DNA of 64,000 nucleotides from Microvelia longipes (Eukaryota > Arthropoda > Insecta > Hemiptera > Veliidae): NCBI GenBank assembly GCA_018340805.1, contig JACMZG010001870.1, forward strand, positions 49,785,115 to 49,849,114, read 5' to 3'. A program made the position numbers and the translations under genes. The notes under the pieces are model-generated. The model saw only the letters and a list, made by a program, of their open reading frames with translations. It ran no database searches and was not told the DNA's origin. This document shows positions 23,205 to 33,376 of this stretch, piece by piece; within the stretch, counting starts at the first letter, position 1, and every line of letters starts with the position of its first letter.

Positions 23205-23395
23205 AAATATCCAAAGGAAATTCTTGCGGCTTGCAGACTTCCACGCCAGAATTATTCTGCAGTTTTTCACTCGTAGTATTAAAATAGCGACACAAAATTG
23301 TCACTTGTACCAAGATTCGAAATCGGATCTCTGTGACAGAGTGCTCGTTACCTGGAACCGGTTTCAGTCAACTATGGCCCCAATAAATACCTTTG
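23205..23395 (-). mobile_element. SINE-B copy, tRNA-like head plus body
   Basis: On the minus strand the head (from about 23395) carries aacgagcactctgtcacaga and gatttcgaatcttgg, a B-box-like GATTTCGAATC. It leads into aattctggcgtggaagtctg and aagaatttcctttgga, the family body also seen at 20695 and 26887. This single copy links head and body and so defines the family. Length about 190 bp. Confidence 0.68.
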
Positions 23396-23399
23396 TTTC

Positions 23400-24035
23400 C
23401 GTGCGTATTTCAAGGGTTTTATGTATTTATGTTTTTTTTTATTTCAAAATACAGTGCTTGTGTCGACTCTAGACCGGTTTATTCAATTCAGCTTATAAAC
23501 ACATATAGAAAAGGACATTTTCCCAAAATAAAAAAAAATATCAGTAACATTTTGCTGACTCATCAAATCGGGTTAAGTTTTTTCTTAAAGAAACAACTGA
23601 TGGGAACAGAATGCAAAAACTTTACAGCAATACAGCGGCTATAATTTGATCTGTTTCTTTATCTTCCAAACTGATGGAAACGGTTAAATATTTGATGCAG
23701 TGTTCTACGCGAATGCGTACTTTTCCAAAAAGAAAATCTATCTCACGTATTCCGTCAAACGAAATATTGAAGTGTTGTAAATAAATAACTATATATAAGA
23801 AAAAATATCAGGGATATACGTGTTTGATGCCCGCAGTAGAGCATTGTGAATATTGCAAATAACATGTAATATTCATCTTTAACATACGAGACATCAATCC
23901 TTGCAGCATATATAAATATATCAAAAACAATCTTAGTATAAAATGCAGATAAAACTAAGAATCCAGTAGGTTAAACTAGAGAAAATTTAGGTTTAATATA
24001 AAAATATGACTTAAGCTTAGAGTAATACAACATAT
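23400..24035. other. Unannotated DNA
   Basis: AT-rich. Short open frames at about 23224-23644 overlap the SINE and have no recognisable domain. Confidence 0.45.
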
Positions 24036-24037
24036 AG

Positions 24038-24515
24038 GAGCCCTACTGATAACACAAAAGGCGGTTCACTGGTGGTCTTAAGTAATGCTGCCACCCTAAC
24101 AATCTACAATTTTCTTATAAAAAAGTTGGCAATACTTCCGGTTGCTGAATTATTATGTTCTATTATCAATTAATGATTGATTATTCTTAAAATACTATGA
24201 TATAAATATCGGTGCATTGCTGTATTTTAAGCATTTCAAAATGTAGTTTAACGTTTTTAATTAAAATTATATTAAAAGTAGTCCTCGTCAACTAAATGTT
24301 GATTCTTGTATTCCGCTATCCTTTTGCTATCTATGACTGATTTTATTTAATACTCAGCAGGTATTTAAAGTTATTATATTTGTTCTTTACTATCTTTCTT
24401 TATTAATGGATATTTATGACACATATTTAAAATAATGTTTTGTTGTTAGGGTGGTGCCTTCACTTATGACCACCAGTCAACCAGCTTTCATGTTATCAGT
24501 GGAATTACATTGTGT
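24038..24515. mobile_element. TIR element (family C), full copy, about 475 bp
   Basis: The left end, tactgataacac through ggtggtcttaagtaatgc to caccctaaca (about 24041-24103), is complementary to the right end at about 24447-24510 (gttagggtggtg, accaccagtcaaccag, gttatcagt). This gives TIRs of about 60 bp. The interior is AT-rich without an ORF. A partial copy lies at 29805. Confidence 0.8.
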
Positions 24516-24519
24516 TTAC

Positions 24520-25651
24520 GGTCATATGCTCCCTCTACATTAGTATTATTCTAAGGACTTAAGTTAGAGAGACTTAAGTATGGGAATTCATAATAGGTCG
24601 CATAAGCTGTTAAGGAATGGCTTAAGCTCGGGGTCCAAAATTTCATAGTCGTATTAATTAAGTCATTTTTTATAAATGATATATAAAAGAAACTTGCTAT
24701 CCGGTTAATTTCTTTTTCGGCTTAAAAGTTAGTCCGATTGAGGTAAAACTGTTCTAATTAACTTCAGAAAAAGGGATTACCTGAGGATTAGACACAATAT
24801 CTGCACTAGGACTCATAGGAAAGAACACTATCTTCTATCAAAGGGAGTTAAAAGATATAGCAGAGACAATTAGACATATAGGCTTATAGATAGATATAAA
24901 TTGTAAGAGATATAGGCTCTAAAACATGGCCTAAATGATCCATCTCTACCTAATAACTATCACTACTATCATTATCACTACCTTCAGAAGACCAAAAACA
25001 TAAAATCGACTCTTAACGCGACAAAAAATATTGCACTTACCGCGCTCTTCCGACTTTGAGAGCTTCGATGACGTTATTTTAACTTTTTATTGAAAATATG
25101 ATTTGAGGTTCCTTGAGCTCATTTTTGAGCAAAAGTTTTCCTCGTTCTGAAAGGTTTTGCTAGAGTAATCGTAATACAACATTCTAGCAACACTACACAC
25201 CTACACTCTCAAAACAATACACTGCCTTTTACACAACACAAAATCTAAGAATACTGAGAGTTTTGTTTAGACAACAATTTTTCCTCGATTGGTGTGATGA
25301 GAATAGAGTAAATTATTGATTATTTACGTTTACTATTAGCGCTTCCTAGTAGAGAACATCTAAAATAAAATGTTTAAGAGTTACATGCTTTGTTCACACG
25401 CGTGGTTTGGTAGTGGGTTCATACCCGTGTTTAACCCTCTTAAACAAGAGCAAGAAGAAGTAAAAAATAGAGACCTACATCACGATTAAATTCTTAAAAA
25501 CTTCAACCTAAAAAGAGAAAACCAACCTCACAAAAAGTAGTGAAATCCCCACTACTAACACTGGTGTAAAAAAGCAAGATTTAGAATTGAGATCTTATTC
25601 TACGCAAAGTACAAACAGACAGATCATAATATTTACACATACTATGATCAG

Positions 25652-25654
<3 letters not shown>
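24520..25654. other. Unannotated DNA
   Basis: No gene supported. Near 25400-25440 cgtggtttggtagtgggttc followed by ataccc resembles a tRNA T-arm, but no complete tRNA or SINE could be drawn. Confidence 0.4.
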
Positions 25655-25711
<57 letters not shown>

Positions 25712-25781
25712 GTGTTTGTATGAGTAAAATAAATTACAAATAAATAATTAAATCATTACTAAAATATATATATAAATAATA

Positions 25782-25828
<47 letters not shown>

Positions 25829-25843
25829 TATAATATATATATA

Positions 25844-25919
<76 letters not shown>

Positions 25920-25972
25920 GTGTTTGTATGAGTAAAATAAATTACAAATAAATAATTAAATCATTACTAAAA
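25655..25972. repeat. Two AT arrays with duplicated 55-bp flank
   Basis: AT arrays at 25655-25709 and 25764-25917 are each followed by the same 55-bp unique sequence starting ctgtgtttgtatgagtaaaa (25710-25764 and 25918-25972). The unit of array plus flank has therefore been tandemly duplicated. Confidence 0.9.
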
Positions 25973-26775
25973 CAATGTCACTCCATTACTACTACTTCAT
26001 TTAGCCAGTATTAAAACCAATAATGCATAATCAAGTAAATAATTATTTAAAATTAATAGGTATTTATTTATATTTTAACTTTTTTTTATGAATATCACAT
26101 GAATCAATAGCATAGTTGAAAAATAAATAAATAATATATTTTTTAATTAACATAAAAAATAATGTAGCTCGCCTTAAATTGATACAAAATAAACACATTA
26201 TTAATGCGTAATTAAATTTTAAAAATACAAAAAAAGTTTTGTAATTGACATTTAAATAATTAATTTATTAATTGAAAAGTTGTAAAATTATGTAGAAATT
26301 TAATCAAGCGTTTGTTTTGCCCCTTTGCTCAAAGTTTCCCCCTCTTTTCACGATACACCCCCCTTTAATAAACAACTCTTCCCCTGAAGAGAGGGGGTAG
26401 GTAATTAATTAATGTAAACATACATGTCTACACTCGGGGGGGGGGGGAGGGGCGTAATTAACTGTGCTTAAAATTCTATCGATATCCCTATGTATAGCTA
26501 AAGGGAGGGGGTGAAGGAAGAGGGGGGGGGGTCGCTGTCAGAGAGTGTGTCTCAACTTCATTTTCATTTCAACTCATTGTTAATTGTATAAATGAAATGC
26601 AATTAAAACAGAAAAAATAGAAATACAATGACAAAAGTAGAATAAAAAAAAATTACAATAAAATAAAACTAATACAATCTATTACTAACTCAAAAAATTA
26701 ATGACTAAATAAATAAAAGTAGAAAAAGATACCACAGAAATATAATAAGGTATCTATTAGCTTTCTTTAAATTCG
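25973..26775. other. AT-rich DNA with G and C homopolymer patches
   Basis: A G run at about 26436-26447 and another at about 26523-26530 stand out from the AT background, together with C-rich stretches at 26320-26390. No gene or element recognised. Confidence 0.5.
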
Positions 26776-26779
26776 CTAA

Positions 26780-26965
26780 TAGGATGGAGGTGTTGAAACC
26801 AGTGAACCAAAGTTCGAATCTTGGTACCACCGATCATTTCATATTGTTTTATTAGCAATACTGTGTATATAAGTATATACAAAATAATTCTAGCACAGAA
26901 TTGCGCATGCCGGGCGAATTTATTTTGAAATGCTTGCTTCTGGGCATTACGATATTTTTCTGTGG
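26780..26965 (+). mobile_element. SINE-B copy, plus strand
   Basis: The head contains gttcgaatcttggtaccacc, a B box in a T-arm-like context, with ttcgctaataggatgg upstream in the A-box position. The body, aattctagcacagaattgcg, gccgggcgaattt and gaaatgcttgcttctg, matches the minus-strand copies at 20695 and 23205. Confidence 0.65.
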
Positions 26966-27155
26966 AATGGAGCATGTTAGACCCTAGTGAGCGTACATAA
27001 ATAATTTTCAAAGGATTTTCATCATAAACATCTTTTTTAAACACTATTTCCCGAAGTTTTATATTTTAAATGAAACTTAGCACAAATATCAACCTTCGGA
27101 ACGACACAAACCCTATTGAAGCAAAGGTTGCTTTGATGTCATTAACCTATTTGGT

Positions 27156-27600
27156 TTGTCAGCAATAAAAGAAACGGATTTAAATCCGTTCACTCCGCCA
27201 TCCAACAGTGCCATCGACTTGTTGACATTGCATCCTCAGCAATATGGTCCTTCTGTCATGCTTGATGTCGAACAAGCTTTCGATAGAGTATGGTACCTAG
27301 GCTTGTTGCTGAAACTCAAGAACATTCTTCCGTTCACTTATTTCCTCATTATATAGTCCTACCTTTTCTGTCGTAACTTTCAAGTTAAGTACAAAGATTC
27401 CTTATTCGAAATTTATGATATAAAAGCTGGAGTTCCGCAAGGAAGTATCCTTTCACCATTCCTTTATGTCTTTTACACCTCAGACCTTCCTTAACATCCA
27501 TCTACATCAGATCTATCATTTGCAGATCACAAAAATATCTTATCAGTCCACACAGATCCAGTTCAGGCTTCAAATAATACAAAACCATCTTGATTAAGGA
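27156..27600 (+). pseudogene. Jockey-like RT fragment
   Basis: The reading frame gives NSAIDLLTL, then VMLDVEQAFDRVWYLGLLLK, the first RT palm block with its catalytic Asp. After a stop at 27354-27356 the frame continues with IKAGVPQGSILSPFLYVFY, the canonical GVPQGSxLSPxLY block. Then SFADHKNIL appears, where the catalytic FADD has become FADH. This order and wording are typical of the Jockey group. Only about 150 codons survive, with no endonuclease and no 3' part. It is dead, truncated at both ends, and unrelated in sequence to the LINEs at 8540 and 32170. Confidence 0.85.
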
Positions 27601-27685
27601 ATCATTCTAAGGAGAAACATGGTTTAGAAAGCATTAAAAAAACGGTTTTATCAGTGGTAAAACCCTCTACCTTTGGAAATAAAAA

Positions 27686-27760
27686 AAAACGGGTACGGGG
27701 TACCTCGGAGTTTTTCCTCATCACATCGGATTCGCTACGCTCATCTTCCCTATTCCGCAT
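27686..27760 (+). mobile_element. Repeat A, 5' fragment
   Basis: acgggtacggggtacctcgg, cctcatcacatcgg and ttcgctacgctcatc match the start of repeat A. Similarity stops at about 27760. Confidence 0.75.
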
Positions 27761-28911
27761 GAAAAAAAAGTTTTTTTTTTGAAAACTGATTTTTTATGAC
27801 CCATGTGTACTCGATTTTTTTTTTTTTTGGCATTTAACCTCAATATTATTATTCAGACAGTGATTGCATAATAATTATAATTTTTATAATAAATTAATTT
27901 ATTATTGTTTTTATTTTTTTATGAGTTTACAAATGGAATCCCATTTTTCCGCTTTTACTTTGATTTCACTTGGTCTTTTCAAAGGGAAAGAAACAAACTT
28001 GTGTTTGATATCTTAACCGTAAACTCAACAAACTTTTCCACAAAACAATATTTCCAAGAGGGTTGATTTTGTTGTTAAAAAATTACTTCCGTCCGGCTTA
28101 CCACCATTTTCCGGTTTGGCTGTAGTCACTGTTTTTTTTCCCCTTTTAATATATTTTTTTTTTTTTTTTCTCCCAGCAGATGGAAAAACGCTCGGGGTCA
28201 AGTTTTCATTTGCCCCGTTCCACTTTTCATTTTTTCTTTGTCTAATGGAAGTGAAGTATTGGTTAAAAATTAATATGGTAATAAGTTTCCCAAACAATAT
28301 AAAAACTTATTAAAATTATATTATTCATTTTCATTTTTCGCTAAAAAAAACGATTAATAAATATTTCATGAATACTTAGGTAAAAGTTTCGGAAAATAAT
28401 TTACCTTAATTACAATATTCTGGTGAAATAAACTGGCATGTTCGGATCATAGCTTTGTGTCGTTTTTCCACTTATTCGGAGCAATTTATTTAGTTTATAA
28501 TAACCGAGTAAGTATAATTAATGACTTAAAGAAGTTCATGTCAAGATCGAATTATCGAATATATGCAAGGAGTTCATACACAAGCAGTAAACACTTTTCT
28601 TTAATATACTTGATTTTGTAACAACCTTCTATTTTGCACGGTGTTCATAAAAAAAAGTTGTGTATATTTCACGGTGTTTATAAAAAAAGTTCATTTTGGT
28701 ATACATTTTTTGTATATTTCTCTATTTATATATTTATGTATTAATATATTCATGTATATTTTATGTATGCATGTAATATATTATGTATACTTATTTTATA
28801 TATATTCATGTTTACTTATTTTATGTTTATTTATTTTATGTATGCATGTAATATATTGTGTATACTTATTTTATGTATATCTTAAGAATGAGCGTGAATG
28901 GAGTTCATGAT
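27761..28911. other. Unannotated DNA with T runs and a small duplication
   Basis: Poly-T stretches at about 27770-27830 and 28130-28170. Around 28640-28690 the phrase cacggtgttcataaaaaa is repeated. At 28755-28890 gtatgcatgtaatatatt and its flank occur twice. No gene supported. Confidence 0.5.
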
Positions 28912-29136
28912 AAATAATTAAATGAAAAGTCTCTCCACAAAATAAAAACTTTAGAAATGCGCTTTCAACCTAGCTAGAGACCATCATTAGTGCAAAACCT
29001 TAACAAACAAGGTTTCTTAAGGTTTTGCACCTTAAACATGTTTGTAAGGTTTTACACTGATGATTGCCTCTAGCTAGGTTGAAGCGCTTTGCAAATAAAG
29101 TTTTTATTTTGTGGAGACACTTTTCATTTAATTATT
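28912..29136. mobile_element. Palindromic element (225 bp) with hammerhead-like core
   Basis: The arms (about 28912-29015 and 29035-29136) are complementary over about 100 bp. Outer words are taaataattaaatgaaaag and its complement. On the + strand, CUGAUGA at 29057-29063 is followed by uugccucuagcuagguu and GAAG, resembling a hammerhead core. On the - strand of the left arm the equivalent is CUAAUGA ... GAAAGC. No ORF. Stems I and III were not verified. Confidence 0.7.
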
Positions 29137-29139
29137 TTA

Positions 29140-29804
29140 TGTATATTCATGTTTATTTATTTTATGTATTTATGGAAATTATTTTTTAAAATTAAATATA
29201 TAAATAGTATTATCAAAATCTAAGGTTATTTTGCTGTATAGATACTATCTTCATTACGAGCTTTAATTTTCTCGCTAATATAAGTAGCATATTATGCTAC
29301 GATGCAGCGAAATGGAATTTTGCTGACGAGTTTCGTAAATTAGCCTCCTAGCCGAAAGAGAGGGTAGGTAATTGAAATGTCCAGCAGAGGGGTAAGCCCA
29401 GACTGGTAATTAACCCATTTGTCTGACGAGGCGAAGCTTAGTCAGACAAATGGTCATGCGAATCACCTTCGGCTCATCTCGTGCTATTTCCGGCACGAAT
29501 CGGTAATTTTTCTTTACTTCATAGTAGCATATACTATTTTATCAACTTATGGCTGAAAAATATACATAAGAATATTATTCTTATAGTGTTACGTTTAATT
29601 ATAATCGGTTTCATTGAAAAATTAAAATTATAATAAATTAATACAAAAAACTATAACTTAAAATAAATAAACAGAGTATTTAGAAGAGTTAATTTTTTTT
29701 AATTACTTGCTACAAGATTTTGGAGACCGTAAATATTGCTTTGTTGCAACCTTAGAATAATACTAATATAGAAGGAGCATAGGACAGAAAACACAATGTA
29801 ACTC
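29140..29804. other. Unannotated DNA
   Basis: Mixed sequence. Around 29420-29480 a short GC-richer inverted motif is present (gtctgacgaggcgaagct against agcttagtcagac). No gene supported. Confidence 0.4.
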
Positions 29805-30060
29805 TACTGACAACACGGAAGCCGGTTGACTGGTGGTCTTAAGTAGGGGTACCACCCTAACAACAAAACATTATTTTAAATATGTGTCATAAATATCCAT
29901 TAATGAAGAAAGAGCGTAAAGAACAAATATAATAACTTAAAAAACCTGCTAAGTATGTTGATTGTAAAAATAAATAAATAAAAATAAAAAAGTATTAAAT
30001 AAAACCAGTCTTAGATGGCAAAAGGATAGCGGAATACAAGAAAACATTTAGTAAACGTAG
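29805..30060 (-). mobile_element. TIR element family C, partial inverted copy
   Basis: ctactgacaacacgg, ggttgactggtggtctta and accaccctaacaacaaaac match one TIR of the element at 24038. The following sequence is the reverse complement of its interior (ggcaaaaggatagcggaata). The other TIR is missing and repeat A begins directly after it. Confidence 0.75.
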
Positions 30061-30061
30061 C

Positions 30062-30785
30062 GGCACGCATGGCTATATGCGTGCCGAATCTCAATCTGAT
30101 CGCATCGTTTTTTTGTGTTTTGTGACTTTTAAAATTACTGCAGGTTAATGATGTCTTAAAAAATATTTTCCGAATAGTACAACTACAGCGATAGACTGAT
30201 TTTTGTACGAAATTTCAACTGTCTAGCGTGAATACACTAGGAGCTACGATGATAACACACACACATACATATAGACAGACAACTTTGAGAAAACCACTCA
30301 GGAGGCCTTTAAAACATTAATAAAACACCCAAGTCTCTCCACATATAATATTTATTGACAGAGCCAGCTTTCAACCTTTCGGTCATCATCCGTGCCTGAA
30401 CAATGAAAAAAATAAATCAATGACTACACCTAGTAAAAAATAAGAAAGAGAGAAAATAAATAAACAAAAATGCCAAAAAATAAAAACTAAAAACATACAA
30501 TAAGTCAACAGAATAAAAATTAAAAACAAACCGGCGAACGATGTATAAAGGTAGTAAGGAGTCACTTGTTAGCTTTGACAAATCGGACTGGTGGTCTCTT
30601 TATCTTTATTAGTTCATCTAGTAAAACTGAAGAGCCTCCCTCTTCTCTGGCGTTCAGCGATACGAACGCCTTTGTCTGGCCTTTAAAACACTTGAAACGT
30701 ATAATTCAAGTTTTATCCCGGTTTCGGATTTTTTTGCAAACACAATAATTTTTCTATATACCTACGGTATAAATAAGGGAAAATA
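30062..30785 (+). mobile_element. Repeat A, 3' part, split by an insertion
   Basis: Starts inside the family (ggctatatgcgtgccgaatc). It continues to the cagacagacaac and aaccactcaggaggc motifs, is interrupted at 30317-30677, and resumes with acttgaaacgtataattcaa to the end at ggtataaataaggga. Confidence 0.8.
30317..30677. mobile_element. Short insertion (361 bp) in repeat A with 13-bp TSD
   Basis: The 13-mer ggcctttaaaaca flanks it at 30304-30316 and 30678-30690, and the surrounding repeat A sequence is continuous once it is removed. On the minus strand it carries gatgatgaccgaaagg then ttgaaagc at about 30383-30410. This resembles the minimal hammerhead core UGAUGA, CC-GAAA-GG, then GAAA, with two extra U. 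Its start (aagtctctccacat) resembles the arm end of the element at 28912. A 60-codon open frame inside has no recognised motif. Confidence 0.75.
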
Positions 30786-30789
30786 AAAA

Positions 30790-32169
30790 GGCGATAAGAG
30801 GACTTTTGATTAATAAGTCACATTATAAGTTATAAAAGGTTTTTCCTGTTATTATAGGGAATAGAGAAGTGATCCAAAGTCATTTGTTTCCATGTTATAC
30901 ATATTTACTAATGATAAATAATATTTAATAACACTCGTACCAACAAAAAAACATAAAATGTTATTTTGCGCAAGATAAAGGGTTCGGAAAAATTCTAGGG
31001 ATAAAGGGGCTCTAAAATACATGTAGTATTCTAAAAAAACATAGGATTACAGCGAGGATCAGAATATTATATGTTGTAACATAAACAAGTTATATAGAAA
31101 CACGTTGAGAGCCGAGCTGGGTGTTTTCAGCTCACATATTCCCGGGTTTATTCCAATAAAAACATCAGATTTCCCGCAAATATGATGTTCTGATACCTTG
31201 TCGATGGCTCTAAGCCTGTTTATGTTTTTGTTTACGTGAAAATTTTACATTTTTTTGGGGGAGGGGAGAATCGGGTTAAGATGGGAAAATAAGATTCTAT
31301 GGTGAATTATATGAAAATGGAATTTTCCGTGTTACAGTGTGATACAATAAGATTTAGTTTAAGATGTGAATATGCAAGTAAAATGCAAATAACCTTTATA
31401 CATTTAAAATTACACTATATATAAGAAGACTAGCTTAACTATTAAATCTTATATGAGAAAAATGTATTATAGCATAACATGCAGTAATTAATATAGTCTG
31501 ATTAATATTCAAGTGTTATTAATTTTCCTGCCAGAAGCAGGCAAAGTCCATTAGGAGCTGCAATAGCAAGCAAGTATAAAAATTATGTTATTGCTGAGGT
31601 TGTAATAAAAAAGAAGACGTATAAATACAAGTAAAATTACGAAACATTCCAAAGCTCCAAATATTAGTTTTAATGCTTTATATCCAATTTATAAAATACA
31701 TTTTAGTGTATTTTATAGATGACAGAGACAGAAGTCATATTTAAAATACACCCCAGACAGAATGTCGGTCTGGGTAATTTGTAACTATTAATTACCTTAA
31801 TGCGATCCGATTCAAAGGTTTGTCTTATGATTTTGAAAAAAAAATCTGTGACAAAAAAGGAATTCTAATGCAAGTTATAAGTCATAAACCGAAAATTTAA
31901 GCAAGAAATGGATTTTTTATTAAGTCAAAACCCGCATTGCAACGGAAATTCAGTCGGCTTGCGGACTTCGCTTCAGATTTTTCAATCAATCTGACAATGT
32001 CAGATTGATCGAAAATTACTAAACTTTTTGAAGTTTAGTAATTTTTTGAAATTTTTGTTGTCATTATCAGTTCTGCTCTCGTAGAATAAACATCTATGTG
32101 ATTATTTTTATTTTTAGTGTGTTTTTTAAATTGTTTCATTATCTACAATGATATCTATATTATTATTAT
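30790..32169. other. AT-rich DNA with a SINE-B body and small hairpins
   Basis: 31895-31975 carries cccgcattgcaacggaaatt, then ggcttgcggacttcgc, a minus-strand SINE-B body. 31984-32008 (atcaatctgacaatgtcagattgat) and 32014-32053 (aattactaaact with its inverse) are small hairpins. The remainder shows nothing. Confidence 0.55.
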
Positions 32170-32206
32170 TTTAATATCGGCTGTTTAATACCTTCCCCTG
32201 GCCATT

Positions 32207-33376
32207 ATGCATGGCCGCGGTGGGGGGAAGAAACCGGGCGCGACCGCGGGTTCATCCTCAGGCACTGGGCGCATCACGCGACAACAAGCCAACTCTGACA
32301 ACTCTACATCTATCACTTGTTTTAAATGCTCTGGTAAAATCTTTCCTCTTAACAATTATATATCTTGCGTTGTCTGCAACTCTATTTATGCGCATGCTGC
32401 ATGTATCAATGTTGAAGAACAAGACTTTGAATTCATCATTACCTCTTGGAAATGCCAGAAGTGTTTAGCTAATAAAGATGATGACACACCTATAACCCCT
32501 CTCCGTCCTCTCGGTTCTAACTCTATTAAACCTACCACAGAGCTTTCTAACCCTTCTCTTGGTCTCGATCTACCGGAATCCATGCCTGATAGAATCCTAT
32601 TGGAAATGATTCTCAAGGAAGTTTCGAATCATACTGACCTTTTTAAGAATATTTTTTCAGAAATAAAATCTTTATCTGATAAAGTAAAATCTCTGTCCAC
32701 TGAGAATGCTCATTTAAAATATCAATTAAATACTGCTCTAAAGAATAATTCTTGCCATGATAGTTGTAACCGCAGTTACGCGAGTATAGCAAACCTTAAT
32801 CAGCGAAGTTATACTAAACCCGCAAGCCATACGTGTACTGCGTATGAGCCTGTCCCTAGCCAGGTCCAGCCAACCGACTCAGAGTCTTCTTGCATCCCAT
32901 CTTTTGCTGTAGAAAATAATGGACATGAATCATCTATACCGCCTCGCTCTGCTATTAATTCTGTTCCTAACAGACCAATTAACCAGCTTGTACCACAGAA
33001 ACCTCGTCTCTTGATCACCGGCTCAAATAATAAAATTAAATCCAAAATCACGACCGTAGAGCGTAGAGTTGGACTCTTTGCTACTCGTTTTGACTACAAT
33101 ACCTCTGTTGATGATATCAATAACTTTTTGACTGAAGAAGCCAATATATCGGATGCTAAAGTCACACGTCTTTCTACTCGAACTAACAACTACGCCTCTT
33201 TTCACATTTCCGTTAAAAAATCAGCTCTTGACGATCTTTTAAAACCAGACATCTGGCCTTCTGGTCTCCTAATTAAAGAATTCAGAGGTACTTTGAAGCC
33301 TAGTATGAACTTTTTTTATAAAAAATCTTCACCATCTAAATCTATTTCATCTGTGACCGGTGATTCTTCAACATGA
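32207..33376 (+). CDS. LINE ORF1 protein with PHD-like zinc finger
   Basis: 389 residues. Near the N-terminus (residues about 36-90) CFKCSGK, CVVCNSIYAHAAC and WKCQKC give the Cys4-His-Cys3 spacing of a PHD finger. Residues about 130-180 (EMILKEVSNHTDLFKNIFSE, SLSDKVKSLSTENAHLKYQL) form a likely coiled coil for multimerisation. The C-terminal third (about 285-375) resembles the globular RNA-binding-type domain of such ORF1 proteins. These proteins coat the element RNA and act as nucleic-acid chaperones (known for the class). The chosen ATG is the first in the frame after a stop and precedes the zinc finger. Its stop overlaps the ORF2 start in ATGATG, suggesting termination-reinitiation. The frame is intact, unlike ORF2. 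Confidence 0.87.
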   Translation: MHGRGGGKKPGATAGSSSGTGRITRQQANSDNSTSITCFKCSGKIFPLNNYISCVVCNSIYAHAACINVEEQDFEFIITSWKCQKCLANKDDDTPITPLRPLGSNSIKPTTELSNPSLGLDLPESMPDRILLEMILKEVSNHTDLFKNIFSEIKSLSDKVKSLSTENAHLKYQLNTALKNNSCHDSCNRSYASIANLNQRSYTKPASHTCTAYEPVPSQVQPTDSESSCIPSFAVENNGHESSIPPRSAINSVPNRPINQLVPQKPRLLITGSNNKIKSKITTVERRVGLFATRFDYNTSVDDINNFLTEEANISDAKVTRLSTRTNNYASFHISVKKSALDDLLKPDIWPSGLLIKEFRGTLKPSMNFFYKKSSPSKSISSVTGDSST

